This document shows, one piece after another, positions 24,575 to 36,022 of a stretch of DNA of 64,000 nt (its first letter is position 1; each line of letters begins with the position of its first letter). This DNA comes from Theobroma cacao (lineage: Eukaryota > Streptophyta > Magnoliopsida > Malvales > Malvaceae), in the NCBI RefSeq assembly GCF_000208745.1, contig NC_030851.1, forward strand, positions 23,602,807 through 23,666,806, in the 5' to 3' direction. The notes beneath the pieces are model-generated. The model searched no databases. It worked only from the letters and a program-made list of their open reading frames with translations, and was not told the DNA's origin. Position numbers and translations under genes: made by a program.

Positions 24575-24960
24575 CCATTAATGTTATTTTCCTATGAAAT
24601 TTCTGCGTTCTTCTTTTTCCCCAATTAGATTGACCATATATTCCTTCTTCATGAAAAATTTCGACATTGAATAAAATATTAATATTTTATTAATAAAATA
24701 TTATTTTACTCCAAAATTTTTCACTTGTCTCCTTAGCACCCAAAATGTCTTATTATGCCCCGATTCACTTCCGAATAACTTTTTATTTCGCTAATTCTTC
24801 CTCGATAAAAATATTATTATTTTATTATTATTAGTTCACGTGCTGAATATTTTCTCCAAACTATTAATTTTGCCTTTCATCACTTTTAAACACTGTAATT
24901 AACCTTAATTGGCATCCGATAAGCTTTATTAGCCTCCTTATCAAAGTACGAGGTGTTACA

Positions 24961-24977
24961 GTCTCCCCCACTTAAAT
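24961..24977 (-). promoter_or_regulatory. PPT of element G
   Basis: On the minus strand the sequence just before the 3' LTR reads ATTTAAGTGGGGGAGAC, a polypurine tract directly abutting TGTAACACC. Plus-strand DNA synthesis would start here. It confirms the minus orientation of G. Confidence 0.85.
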
Positions 24978-27900
24978 AGAATTCGTACTCGAATTCTCCT
25001 CAACATCGGGTTGTTAATTTCACTCAACGATCGCATTTCATTTCCTTCTTCATAGGATATTATGATTTGTGCACTTTGTTACCTTCTGTTTGACTAAAAC
25101 ACTTTACAAGGTCAGGGTACTTAACTTATCTCTATTGTCATCTTGAGTAAGAACTACGGTACTCTTCATTATTGTTCTTTCTCCGATATTAAGACACAAA
25201 GTATGCCTTTAATTTCATTACTAACCTTAATCATATCTTTATTTCGATTCTTGTCAAACCTCTCGTCATTCATTCACCTTATCCCTATACACTATTACAT
25301 AACTTATGGCATCATAAACACACCTTATTCATTCCTATATGTATTTCCAAAATTATGGGGAGTTGAATCTTTCAACCATTCCCTCATACTTCATGTTTGT
25401 CCTGTGTTTATGCAACTTAAATGTTCTTAATCATATTAGTCCATCTTGCATGTCTTAATCACGCTATAGATTACATTTCCTTGGATATTTCTCCAAAATT
25501 TCTTATATCAACATAGTTCCACTTTTGATGGTATTTCTTATCATTGTATTATCCATACAACTCATCAAATATATCAAGTTCAAATCTCGAACCTCTAAGA
25601 ACAGTTCTTCACTTTAGTTGGTCACATCGTCAGCCTCACACATGCATATGTACATGCACCTTTAAATGTTGACATTCCTCATATTTAATCTACGAATATT
25701 AGGTGTAACCAATTTCAGATTGCCCCTTTTTAGTTGTTTAAAATGCCATTCAACTTACATCCTACCACAAGTTGCCTCTTACGTAATCCATACAAATTTT
25801 CTTTATGCCTATGTATAACTTCATACCATTCGTATCCTTCCCAATTACATGCTTAAGTTTCACTGTACTTTATATATCCTTGTATCACCATGTCATTAAT
25901 CACATCTCACTTGCCAAATGTCTTTTTCATTGAATTTGCAATCCAGTATATGTGTACATGCTTTATAATCTCATTAATCTTCAAAGATTCATCTTTACTT
26001 GATCATTGTATCTCATGCAATGCCACAATCCCTAAAAGTCATCTTTATTCCTCAATTATCCTTCATGCCTCTAACTACATATTATGTCCTTATTGCATTT
26101 CGATGTTAACCAGTCACTTAAGACTTAAACTCATTCGAATCATGCATGCCGCATGCATTTTCGAATTCCAATTTCCATAATACCTTAGGAGCTTTTCACT
26201 ATCCAACTTTGTTATCAAAGTTACCTTCAACCCTCATTTGTACGATTCTCTTATACTGATATAACATCATTCTCCCTTTTACCTACATGCCACTATATAT
26301 AGGGCAATAAAGTAACTTTTCAATTCATGCATCATTCTCCAAATCATCTAAACCTTCACATAACAATTCTCAATATCAAGGTCTCTGATGACAACTTTGT
26401 CACTAGGCGCAACTCTACCTCTTTGGGTATCCCTTTCCTCTATAAGCCCCTAGGCGGAAAGTCATGCTTCACTACTGTTCACATGCGAGAGTTCCCAAGG
26501 ATTGAGTTATAACCCCTTGCTCATACGTTCAATACACGAGATGTTCCAGCATCGTGGCATTGGACAGTTAGTGTTGCGACGGTGCAACTGCCAGAAACTT
26601 CTTCCACAAGGAAGTTCTCTTATCTTCAAAGTTACTACTTCAATCTTCCTTAACCATATGGCTTTCCTTTAAGCTCTTATCACAATTTCCATAAGCATGT
26701 GTATCTTCTCTTCACTTGTCTTATGCGCTAAGCCAAGTTAATACTTTTAACTCATATTATCTTTTAGCACTTATCATCCATCACTAAGTCCCACCTTAGG
26801 ACTTCCTTTCCATATTGTGTAACGACTTCACAAGATATATATACATCGCCACACATGTAATTATCCATTATTTATGGCATCCCACAATACTTATGATCCA
26901 TAATTAATTGTCTTTCTTGTCTTGTATCTCTAATAGTTTATTGACTTTTGGTACAAATGACCATGAAAATAGTTTATCTTTCTCCACACTATATACTCAA
27001 AACCCTTATTAAATCATAAATTTATCTTTCCCAAGTTTTGTAATTTGCCTCCATTGATCCATATTTGTGCCAAATTATTTCCTTATAATGTCATGGCATC
27101 ACTTTGTAATCCCTTCCATTTTTAAATTTATAATCCTCCACTTAATCACATTAACCATTCAAAGTGTCACTTATAGCCTCATTGATTTCTCCCATGTCCT
27201 TTAGAATTGTAACGGTGATTAAGAGTCCTAATTTCACATTTCCATGATTGATTACTTACCTTACCACGCTTTCTCACGATCCTATGCAGTTACAGCACAT
27301 TGAACCTACTTATTATAACATAGTCCCCTAGTTCAATGTGTTTACTCAAAAATTGACTTCTTTTATTCAACTTGCCCCATGAACTGTGGCTTCATTTATT
27401 TGCTTACTTATTTTGTATTCAAAATCATGACAAACCCACATACCATGATAAATGATAATTCCTAATAAATACTATCAATTCAAATGGCATTATGCACCTT
27501 GCTAGAAGCTAGGGTTGCCACTCAAAGGTCTATCACGTTAATTGGCAACCATTCTGTAGTACTGCAAAACATAATTATCGTCAGGTCCTGTAATTGCTTG
27601 GATCGTTAATGACTTTCTATGTCAACCTTCAATAATTGCCTAGGTGACCAATCACGCCACTAAGGTGTATGTCTTCCCTTAATAATTATATTGCTAGTCC
27701 ACCTCTGTCATACCAAAAGATTTCCATATGCACCAAGTCATTTAGACAACTACTTCATACTCCGTTTGAGTCATACAAAGTAAAAGCCAAACTCTTACAT
27801 CCTTTGTACAAATAACTACTACTACTTCATTTACACCACATTTGCCTAGGCTTAAGGTAATACGAAATTCAACGAAAATATCAAGTGTCTTTAGGATCAT

Positions 27901-28617
27901 CGTCGCCTTGATCCGAGCACATCGACAGATCCTCTTCTGGTCGTCTTCTCCCTCTTGAGATTTCCCATTTTATCCTTAATCCAAACTTACTATATTCTTA
28001 TATATTCCTTTATACTCACAAGTGCAACACCCACTCCACAACTTGGAGGAAAGTCTCGGATAGTTGACACTTTCCTAAGATGACAATCTCCTCTAGCCAT
28101 TGCCTCTTTCACCTTCTCTTTAAACTTTTCCTTAGACATTTCTAAAAGTAATTTTTTTTACGGCTTCTTGAATGTTAGAGCTGTCCTCACTTTTAAAGCC
28201 CTCACTACTTTCGAGGCTTTCCCAATTGCGAAACATTTCTTCCATTTCTGGGAGAATCTAGTTAATAGGAATCCAAGACAGGCCACTTTTTGAACTACCT
28301 AGATTAAGGAGTCATTGGCTATTGGCAGTGGAATCTAATGATCCCTTGTTAGCATTGGGAGGGGCATCCGAACTACCGTCTCTTCTAAACATGGCATGTG
28401 TAACAGGCGCTCCTCCAAACCTATATGCAACCAAGCATCAATTGCTTAGTCATTTATACATCATAAGAATAGGTAGGTTTTCTAAAGAATTAGAGGCCTA
28501 TGTAGCCTCCCATCCTTAGCTTGCGTTGTGCACCCATAATCCAAGGATGAGACTCTGCACAGACTCCCACAACTCTGCTGATAGACATAAGAATCCTTAG
28601 GAGTCAACTGACCTAGA
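24978..28617 (-). other. Internal region of G, without recognisable gag-pol
   Basis: About 3.6 kb between PPT and PBS. I found no zinc knuckle, protease, RT, RNase H or integrase motif on either strand. Only short open frames occur, of which 27990-28139 is noted separately. This is what makes G non-autonomous. Confidence 0.6.
27990..28139 (-). CDS. Small ORF in G, 49 residues, unknown
   Basis: An ATG-started frame on the minus strand encodes a basic N-terminal stretch (MSKEKFKEKVKEAMARGD), then RKVSTIRDFPPSCG, and ends after KEYIRI. I cannot assign a domain. It may be a leftover of a longer element protein, since the bases upstream are also open in other frames. There is no evidence of expression. 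Confidence 0.25.
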   Translation of the reverse strand: MSKEKFKEKVKEAMARGDCHLRKVSTIRDFPPSCGVGVALVSIKEYIRI

Positions 28618-28629
28618 GCTCTAATACCA
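28618..28629 (-). promoter_or_regulatory. PBS of element G (tRNA-Met type)
   Basis: On the minus strand this reads TGGTATTAGAGC, one base from the TGGTATCAGAGC type. Before copia1 inserted, it lay 3 bp from the 5' LTR that now begins at 37195. Confidence 0.85.
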
Positions 28630-28634
28630 AGTTT

Positions 28635-29822
28635 TGTTGGTCCCAATAATATGTGCTAGAAGGGGGGTGAATAACACAAATCGGCTCTTTCAAAAATTGT
28701 CTCTAAGTGTAGACAAATGCAAGATAAATGAAAGAAAGAAAATAAAACAAAAACCAAGTAAACAAAATAGTAGAATTTAGAGTGGTTCGGTCCAAGACCT
28801 ACATCCATTACCTTGATTATCCAATCAAGGATTTCCAAACAATCCACTAAGAACCGGTGAAATTCACAAGCTTTCACCAAGATTTACAATGACTTTTACT
28901 AGGCTCAACCAAAACCTTTTACACTAGTTTTTCATGGGCTAAACTAAAAGCCAACACCTAACTTTTCAAGGCTAAGTTAGAACCTTAACACATTCAAGCA
29001 AACCTTGCTTGAAATAAACACTTAGAGTAATTCTCTCACTCTAAGAATACAAGAAAAGAAGTAAAGGAAAGTACCTATAATCACAAGTTGATTTAAATGG
29101 TACAAGGTTGAGTGCAGAATACAAATACAAAGAATGGGCGTTTAAGTGCAGTAAGGTGCAAGAGAATTTTTTTGGTTTTTCAGCTCTTAATGGCTCAAAT
29201 CTCTTCCAAAACTTCCAAAAACTAGTTTCCAACTTCTGGAAGACCTTTTTATACTTAGAGAAACATCTTTAATGGGAGTTTGACAGTTTTCTAGCCGTTG
29301 GAGATAGTTAGGAGTTAGTTTTAGCCGTTACTCTATCTTTTAGTGCAGATTTCAAATTTGCAGGCAGAATGCTCTTAGTCGACTAACCGATATCTTGGTC
29401 GACTAAGTCATCTCTATTTTTTGCTCTCTATGTTTGGCAGTCCTGGCAGTGCACACTTAGTCGACTAACCCATTTCTTGGTCAACTAAGTTTGTTCTGTC
29501 TTGAAATCCAGATTTTGGCAGTAGCTTCTTAGTCGACTAACCCATTTCTTGGTTGAATAAGTTGGTTCTGTTTCTCAATATTCTTTAGCCCACCATTTCT
29601 CTAATTTAAATTTAGTCAACCAACATTCTTCAATATTTAACCAAAGACTTTCCTTTTAGTTGATCAATCATTTTTCTTCATTTTCATGATCCTTGATATA
29701 TACATTCAAAAGGTTGATTCATTATTTCCATCTGATTTTTTGTCCTGCACACTTAGATAGAAATGTTAGACACAAATGAAATGGGAATGTTTTATTATCA
29801 TCGAAAACTAATGGAGCCAACA
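28635..29822 (-). repeat. 3' LTR of copia1
   Basis: 1188 bp, matching 36023-37190. On the minus strand it starts TGTTGGCTCC and ends GGGACCAACA. It contains the TTAGTCGACTAA pair array (29375-29560). Confidence 0.93.
29375..29560. repeat. Paired-palindrome array in copia1 3' LTR (TTAGTCGACTAA)
   Basis: The 12-bp perfect palindrome TTAGTCGACTAA lies at 29375, 29457 and 29529. Each is followed exactly 20 bp later by a variant: TTGGTCGACTAA at 29395, TTGGTCAACTAA at 29477 and TTGGTTGAATAA at 29549. The pairs are 82 and 72 bp apart. The 5' LTR repeats the layout at 36762/36782 and 36844/36864, plus a single copy at 36916. Confidence 0.95.
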
Positions 29823-29840
29823 ATCTCCCCTTTTTTGATG
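29823..29840 (-). promoter_or_regulatory. PPT of copia1
   Basis: On the minus strand AAAAAAGGGGAGAT directly precedes the 3' LTR start TGTTGG. This is the expected polypurine primer for plus-strand synthesis. Confidence 0.9.
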
Positions 29841-30513
29841 ATGACAAAACATTCCTTGATTAATAGCACAATGTCCTTTAATTTCTTTTTAATTTCTGCA
29901 GAAGATGAAGATTGCTCCCCCTAAGTGAGTGCTCCCCCTTAATGTGTGCATATTTTGCTTATTTATTCCAGCAAAATTTATGCACATTATGTATGTACAT
30001 CTAGAGTGTATATGTGCAAAAATATTACAACAAATGGATGTTGATAGATTTTCATCAAAATTTTCTAGTGTCTGTAAACAATTATCAGATTTTGTCTATG
30101 TCATTCATCAATTAACTGATATACTATACACAACATCCATATCCATTCATAATCATAATTTATAATAAAGATCAGTACACAAATCCTATCATCAGTGCAG
30201 TAACAGACTTTTATCAATAGCAGTTAAATTATCATAAAAAGCAGGATATCAGCAAGTTGTTTTATTATCAGCAGCAAAATACCACGAACATATCAGCAAA
30301 GTGCCATAAATATATCAGCATCCATTTTTCCCATAAAAATATAAACAACAAGATTAAAGTTAAGTGTTCAATTGCCATCATGGCATAAATAGTAAAAAAA
30401 CAGAAAATATGCCTAAATTACCCTTGGTTCAGTTCTGCTATTTTTCTTTCCTAAATTCCTGGTTCCTCAACCCTAACATTTTTTTTATTTTAATTTCTTG
30501 GTTCTGACTCCCC

Positions 30514-31592
30514 CTAAGGTTCTGCTGATCTTCTCCCCTTTTTTGTCATATCAATTGAGGAGGATGAGGGAGATGACTCATCAGTGGCATATTTGACATC
30601 TAAGGGCTGAGGAAAGGATATTGGAGGTAGGTCTTGGGACAGGGGATCAGGTAAGGGTGAGTCAGATACTTTTAATGGTTCATGAGGAGAAGAAGCAAGT
30701 GTTGGCTTGGATTTTTCTGCCAGTCTGGTGGACTTCCTTCTCTTAAGGAATGCTGTTTTTGTGGCCATTGTTTTCTTCCTTTGGTGGGTGGTTTTGTCTC
30801 TGGCTGTGGTGCTGCAGTGATTTTTTGTTTCCCTTTTCCAGATTTTACTTTCATTTTGGGGGCTAGTGTAAATGTTTCTTGCTGAGCTTTTCCTTTAATT
30901 GTTTCTTTCTCAGCTTGTTCCTTCCTAACCATTTGGTGAAAGACATCCATAATGGACACCTCTTTCCAGTAATCACTTCCCACAAGGATGAAGGATCATA
31001 GTTTTCTGGGAACTCAAACTCACCCTCTTCACACTCAATGTTAAGTAAACTGCCCAAATCAGTAGTAGTCACAGTAAATTCTTTCCCATTTAAAATTACA
31101 TTTAGGCCATCCTCAAGATAATCATCTGGCTCCTTTAATTCATCATTCTCAACTGCTATACTAGAATAAAATTCTTTAACCAAACTTGCACTATAAGCTC
31201 GATTCTGAAAAGTACTAAAATATTTCAATTTCATCTCCTCAAAATAGTTTGATACAACTGCTTTAAATTCAGGCACTTCATTAAAATTGTTCTAGTCGAT
31301 AAATTTCCCACAAGTGATTAGTGCATTTTCAATTTTTCGGAACCTATCCTCATGAATTTGGTTTCTAAATTTAGAGGACAAAGATTTACCTTTCTTTGAC
31401 GTTTTTCCCTTTTTTTTTCTTTTTTTCTGTTTTTTGTTCTTTTTCCTTTTACGACTTTCTAGATTTTCCACTCTTTGATGCAAATTTGATTTTCTGTTTC
31501 TTCTTCAGCATTTCTATTTTTGACCCTTCTACCAATGGCCTTTTCCCTTTCTTCTTTTCAATGATTTCCCTACTCTGATAAGCCTTTGCCAT
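30514..31592 (-). pseudogene. Extra 3' ORF of copia1 (env-like / plant transposon-protein-like), broken
   Basis: After RNase H, the minus strand opens with MAKAYQSREIIEKKKGKR at 31592, followed by a strongly basic Lys-rich stretch. It passes through a globular-looking part (31276-30863: FKAVVSNYFEEMKLKYF, LVKEFYSSI, GKEFTVTTTDLGSLLNI) and ends in a basic, then Pro/Ser-rich tail (30768-30514). One in-frame TAG (31289-31291) and at least two frame changes break it. SIRE-type copia elements carry an extra ORF at this position, often called env-like. The FY-rich part also recalls the 'putative plant transposon protein' domain. Both assignments are from memory. I see no clear signal peptide. Confidence 0.6.
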
Positions 31593-31985
31593 TTCGATTC
31601 TTAAGATTTCTGGTTGGGGCTCGAGGGTTTTGGTTTTGTGTGAGTCAGTTTCAGAGGCAAGAATGTAGAGAGAATGGGTTTCAGTTTCAGAGGACCGAGT
31701 TTTAGGGGAGAGAAAATGTAAAAAAAGAAGTTGTCAACTGTATTAATTTACCTTAGAAAACTGTTCGCCTCCCCCTTAAAAATTTTAAAATTCCCTTTGA
31801 ATTTTGGTTATTCTCCTAGGTAGTTTTTCTTTTTCTCTTTATTGCCCGGTACACATTATTTTATTCTTTCTTAATTTATTTGACTGAGTCTTATTATTTA
31901 AGACTAATGAGCACTTTTAGTTGACTAAGATTCACCTTAGTTGACTAAATGCATTATGTTTTATGAGCATAAGCCAAGATTTTTC

Positions 31986-32633
31986 TCACAATTCCTGCAG
32001 ACTAATCATACCTAAATTCCTTCTAATTTCACAAAATCTATCTTCATTTAGGGATATAGTAAAAATATTTGCTAATTGATGCAAAGTATTCACAAATTCA
32101 ATCTTGATATCACTTTTCACTGCATGATCTCTAACAAAATGGTGCCTAATCTCAATGTGCTTTGTCTGCACAAGATTTTTAGATATATTGATTGCACTTG
32201 TGTTATCATAGAAGATTGGTACATTATGAACTTTAATTCCAAAATCTCTTAGTTGTTGTTTGATCCACAAAATATGGGCACAACAACTACATAGAGAAAT
32301 ATACTTTGCTTCAGCTGTTGAAAGTGCCACAGAGTTCTGTTTCTTACTTGACCAAGATACTAGCATACTTCCTAGAAATTGGCATGTTCCACTAGTACTT
32401 TTTTTATCAGTTTTACTCCCAGCAAAGTTTGCATCAGAATAACCTACAAGATCAAATGATGATTCTCTAGAATACCATAATCCTAAGGTTTGTGTTTCTA
32501 AGAGGTATCTAAAATATCTCTTAACAGCTGTTAAGTGTGATTCTTTAGGCTGTAACTGAAATCTAGAACACAAACACACACTAAACTGGATATTTGGGCT
32601 GCTTGCTGTTAAGTAGAGAAGTGATCCGATCAT
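31986..32633 (-). pseudogene. copia1 RNase H domain (end of pol)
   Basis: A 215-codon frame contains MIGSLLYLTASSPNI, YSDANFAGSKTDKKSTSG, STAEAKYISL and HIEIRHHFVRDHAV, the conserved copia RNase H blocks that degrade RNA in RNA:DNA hybrids. It continues the RT domain, offset by a frame change near 32660. The ADLWTK-like end block appears altered (TISLNEDRF). Confidence 0.92.
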
Positions 32634-33360
32634 ACCTCTATAGAGCTTTTGATCAATACTTTTTCCTTTCTCATTAGCATCAATTTGGTGGATGGACTCA
32701 TTGGTGTGGAGATTGGTTTCAACTTCAGCATATCGAACTTTTTGAGCATATCTTGAGTGTATCTTTCTTGGTTAATAATGATTCCTTCCTCATTTTGCTT
32801 AATTTGAAGACCAAGAAAGTACTTCAACTCTCCCATCATGCTTATCTCAAATTCACCTTGCATTTCTTTAGCAAAGTTCTTGCATAAAGCCTCATTAGTT
32901 GCACCAAATATAATGTCATCCACATATAATTGAACAACAATTAAATCATTTATGTATCTTTTAATAAATAAGGTTGTATCAATGCTGCCTTTAACATAAC
33001 CTTTTTCAACTAGAAATTTTGAAAGCCTCTCATACCAAGCTCTAGGAGCTTGTTTCAATCCATAGAAGGCTATATAGAGTTTGTAAACATGGTCTGGTTT
33101 TTCAAAATCTTCAAAACCTCGAGGTTGTTCAACATACACTTCCTCTTGAATGAATCCATTTAGAAATGCACTATTTACATCCTTTTGGAACAACTTAAAA
33201 TTCATGAAACATGCAAAAGCTAGCAACAACCTTATGGCTTCAATCTTAGCAACGGGTGCAAATGTTTCATCATAGTCTATACCTTCTTCTTGGTTGTACT
33301 CTTGTGCTACTAACCTAGCTTTATTTCTAACTACATTTCCTTACTCATCTACCTTATTTC
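32630..33360 (-). pseudogene. copia1 reverse transcriptase domain
   Basis: The frame contains DETFAPVAKIEAIRLLLAFA near the start, then DVNSAFLNG, VYKLYIAFYGLKQAPRAWY and the catalytic LYVDDIIFG (YVDD codons at 32926-32915), then STPMSPSTKL. These are the standard copia RT blocks. A stop near 33343 and a frameshift near the C-terminus show decay. Confidence 0.93.
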
Positions 33361-33570
33361 TAAACACCCATTTTGTGCCAACAATAGGGTGATTTGAAGG
33401 TCAGGTACTAGTGACCATACACAATTTCTTTTGAATTAGTCAAGTTCCTCTTGCATGGCCATTATCCAACTTTCCTCATTTTCAGCTTTTTCAAAGTTTT
33501 TAGGCTCAATTTGTGATATGAAGGTTGAAAATTCACAAGTCTCTCTAGTTGCTCTTCTAGTTCTAACTCC

Positions 33571-33897
33571 TTATGAAATGTCACCTATTATTTGATCTTG
33601 TGGGTGGTCTCTTAAAAATCTCCAACTCCTTAGAAGGTCATTATGCTGATTTTCTGTTCTTTGCAAATCTTCTAGAGATGGAGTTTCATTTTCTCTGCTA
33701 GGTGAGCTTTCTTCACTATTCTTATTGTTCTCTAAGCTAATTTCTTCCATTTGTTTTTCTAGGATTTCTACATCATCATCATCAACATGAATTTCCTTTA
33801 GTAAAGCATTGGACTCATCAAAAGCTACATGGATCGATTCTTCAACATTTAGAGTCCTTTTGTTAAAAATCCTATAAGCCTTTGAGTTTAATGCCAT
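33571..33897 (-). pseudogene. copia1 integrase C-terminal remnant and RT linker
   Basis: It begins LNSKAYRIFNKRTLNVEESI, the segment that follows the integrase catalytic core in copia pol, followed by an acidic linker. It is fused directly to the pre-integrase segment (see 33888-34300), so the zinc-binding and D,D,E catalytic parts are absent. Confidence 0.85.
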
Positions 33898-34300
33898 AAC
33901 CAGCTGTCATTTTCAGCATTTGCAGCAAGACATATTTCACTATTTATTTCAAGATCCCCAAGAAAAACAACATACATATTCTTTAATTTCTTTCCTATAA
34001 ATGAGACTTTGTTTTTACCTATGTCTATTACTTCACACTTATTTGAATCAAAACATACTTTAAATCCTTTGTCACATAATTGACTAATGCTCAATAAATT
34101 ATGGTTCAAACCCTTAACTAACAACACATGACTAATTTGAGTTTGGGAGTTCTTACCAACCGTACCTATCCCATGATTTTGCTTTTCGAATCATCACCAA
34201 AGGATATGGTACCTCCCATTCTCTTGTCTAGTTGAGCAACCATCATTTCATCTCCTATCATGTGCCGTGAACAGCCACTGTCCATATACCACGGCTGTTT
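33888..34300 (-). pseudogene. copia1 protease and GAG-pre-integrase segment
   Basis: WYMDSGCSRHM (34292-34260) holds the aspartic protease DSG active site, followed by FGDDSKSKIMG. After a frame change comes VKGLNHNLLSISQLCDKGFK and it ends ENDSWLWH, where the pre-integrase domain would continue. It stops at the deletion junction near 33890-33897. Confidence 0.88.
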
Positions 34301-34464
34301 CTTCTTAAGTTAAGCTCTTGAACATGTCCCTTTTAAGTGCAGCTCAACCTACAAAACATATTCAATTTTTTTTATAGGTACCCATACTTTGATGGGTCCT
34401 TGAGTGTTAGTGGCAATATAGAATCCTTTTGGAACCCAAAATTTTCTAACTTTCTACAGGTTAC

Positions 34465-35964
34465 TTTTCTTTAAACAATCATATGATAAATGTCCATGTT
34501 TTCCACAACTATAACATTTAGGTGACGCAAAAGCAAAATTCTTCTTATGGTATGCATTTCTTTTTGAACATTTGAAAGCTGTGTTTTCATCAAGTGTTTT
34601 GTAAAGTTTCTGATTTATTTTCTAGCTCTAGCTTTAAACCTTCAAAATCTGTTTTTGAGTGTTCTAACTCAATTTACAGAAAATTTCTTTGCTCAAAAAC
34701 AAAATTGAACTCTTGTCTCACTTTTTCCAAATCATTTTCAAGAGATGTAGCCTTTTTCTTTAGATTCTTATATTTTGAAAAAAGTTTTTCAAATTCATCA
34801 TAAAGGTTGTCATACTCATCTTGTAAATCATCAATGGAAATATCACAGGGGGATAAGGATACCTCTGTTTCCTCATCTTGTGCTATCAGATAGAGATTTG
34901 CTCTTTCCTCAGATTTTTCATCTTTAGCTTCAGAGCTTAATGTGTCACTGTCCAACCCTGCAGCTGCCACCATTGCTTTCTTGGATTGCTTGTTTTTCTT
35001 CGGAGTCTCATCTTTCAACAATGGACACTCGGACTTGAAGTGGCCAGGTTTCTTGCACTCGTAGCAGATCAACTCTTCCTTTTTGTTAGAGTCATTTTTG
35101 TTTCTAATTTTCCATGAAGTACCTTGATCTTTTCTAAACCCTCTTCTAGCTAGTCTCCAGTTTCTTCTGCTTATAAGCTTTCTGAATTTTCTTGCAATCA
35201 GAGCTAACTCTTCATCAGCATCACATGACAGCTCTTTTTCAAGGATGCTGGCTTTAAGTGAAATGCTCTTTTTCTTTTCCTTTGCTTCTCTCCTATCTTA
35301 TTCTTCTTCCTCTTTAAGCTCTAACTCATGAGTAAGGAGAGAACCACAAATCTCTTCTACGGTAATCACATTTAGATCCTTCGCCTCTCAGATTGTAGTC
35401 ACTTTAGGCTTTCAATTTTTTTGTAGGCTTCTAAGAAGTCTTTTAACTATTTCATGCTCGGGTATTGGCTTGCCTAGCTGACTCATTTTATTTGTGATGT
35501 TAGTGAATCTATCTAGCATGCTAGTGATGTCTTCACCAGGCTCCATTTTGAACATCTCATAGTTATGTGTCAAGAGGGCTATTTTGGACTCCTTGACTTG
35601 ATAAATCCCTTCATTATTCTAAGTTTGTCCCACACTTGTTTAGTTGTTGTATAGCTTGAGACTTTGTTGAATTCAATGGGGGTCAAGGCACAATAAAATG
35701 TATTAATGGCCTTAAAATTTGTTTGGACTTTTTAGTTTCAGCCTCGGTCCATTCAAACCTTGGCTTAGGCATCAACTCATTAGTTACAACATTCAAAGTA
35801 GAGGGAATAAAGGGTCCATCAATTATGACGTCCCACATTTCATAATTTATAGCTCTAATGTAAATTGACATCCTAGTGCTACAATAAGGATAATTAGAGA
35901 CATCAAATAGAGATGGTCTGTTTGTTGATTGTCCCTCATAAACTATGGATTTTTGGAGAGCCAT
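34465..35964 (-). pseudogene. copia1 gag
   Basis: It starts MALQKSIVYEGQSTNRP at 35964, 42 bases beyond the PBS, then a UBN2/copia-gag-like segment (YEMWDVIIDGPFIPS). Later comes a CCHC zinc knuckle CYECKKPGHFKSECP (about 35068-35024), an acidic coiled region (YDNLYDEFEKLFSKYKNLKK) and a second knuckle CYSCGKHGHLSYDC (about 34516-34475). Several stops and frameshifts are present. copia2 carries a close homologue at 62161. Confidence 0.88.
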
Positions 35965-36008
35965 TTGGATCCTCCCAAAAAGTGTTAAACCTTAAGAACA
36001 GGAAACTA

Positions 36009-36020
36009 GCTTTGATACCA
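36009..36020 (-). promoter_or_regulatory. PBS of copia1 (tRNA-Met type)
   Basis: On the minus strand this reads TGGTATCAAAGC, two bases after the 5' LTR end, one base from the TGGTATCAGAGC type. Confidence 0.88.
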
Positions 36021-36022
36021 CT

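Larger units (their letters stand above)
18379..24960 (-). repeat. 3' LTR of G, split by S3
   Basis: 18379-20880 matches 37195-39670 closely and 24580-24960 matches 39665-40053. S3 separates the two halves. On the minus strand the LTR starts TGTAACACC and ends GGGCTGTGACA. It includes GTGCACTCC-type minisatellite units around 19195-19345 and a decayed CTCGCTGCAGCGAG pair near 19079. Confidence 0.9.

Noticed and set aside
28322..28519. 65-codon plus-strand frame near the G PBS
   Set aside because: It lies in the non-coding leader of element G, on the opposite strand to the element. No similarity recognised.
31396..31578. Plus-strand open frame full of Phe
   Set aside because: It is the mirror of the Lys-rich 3' ORF of copia1 on the minus strand.
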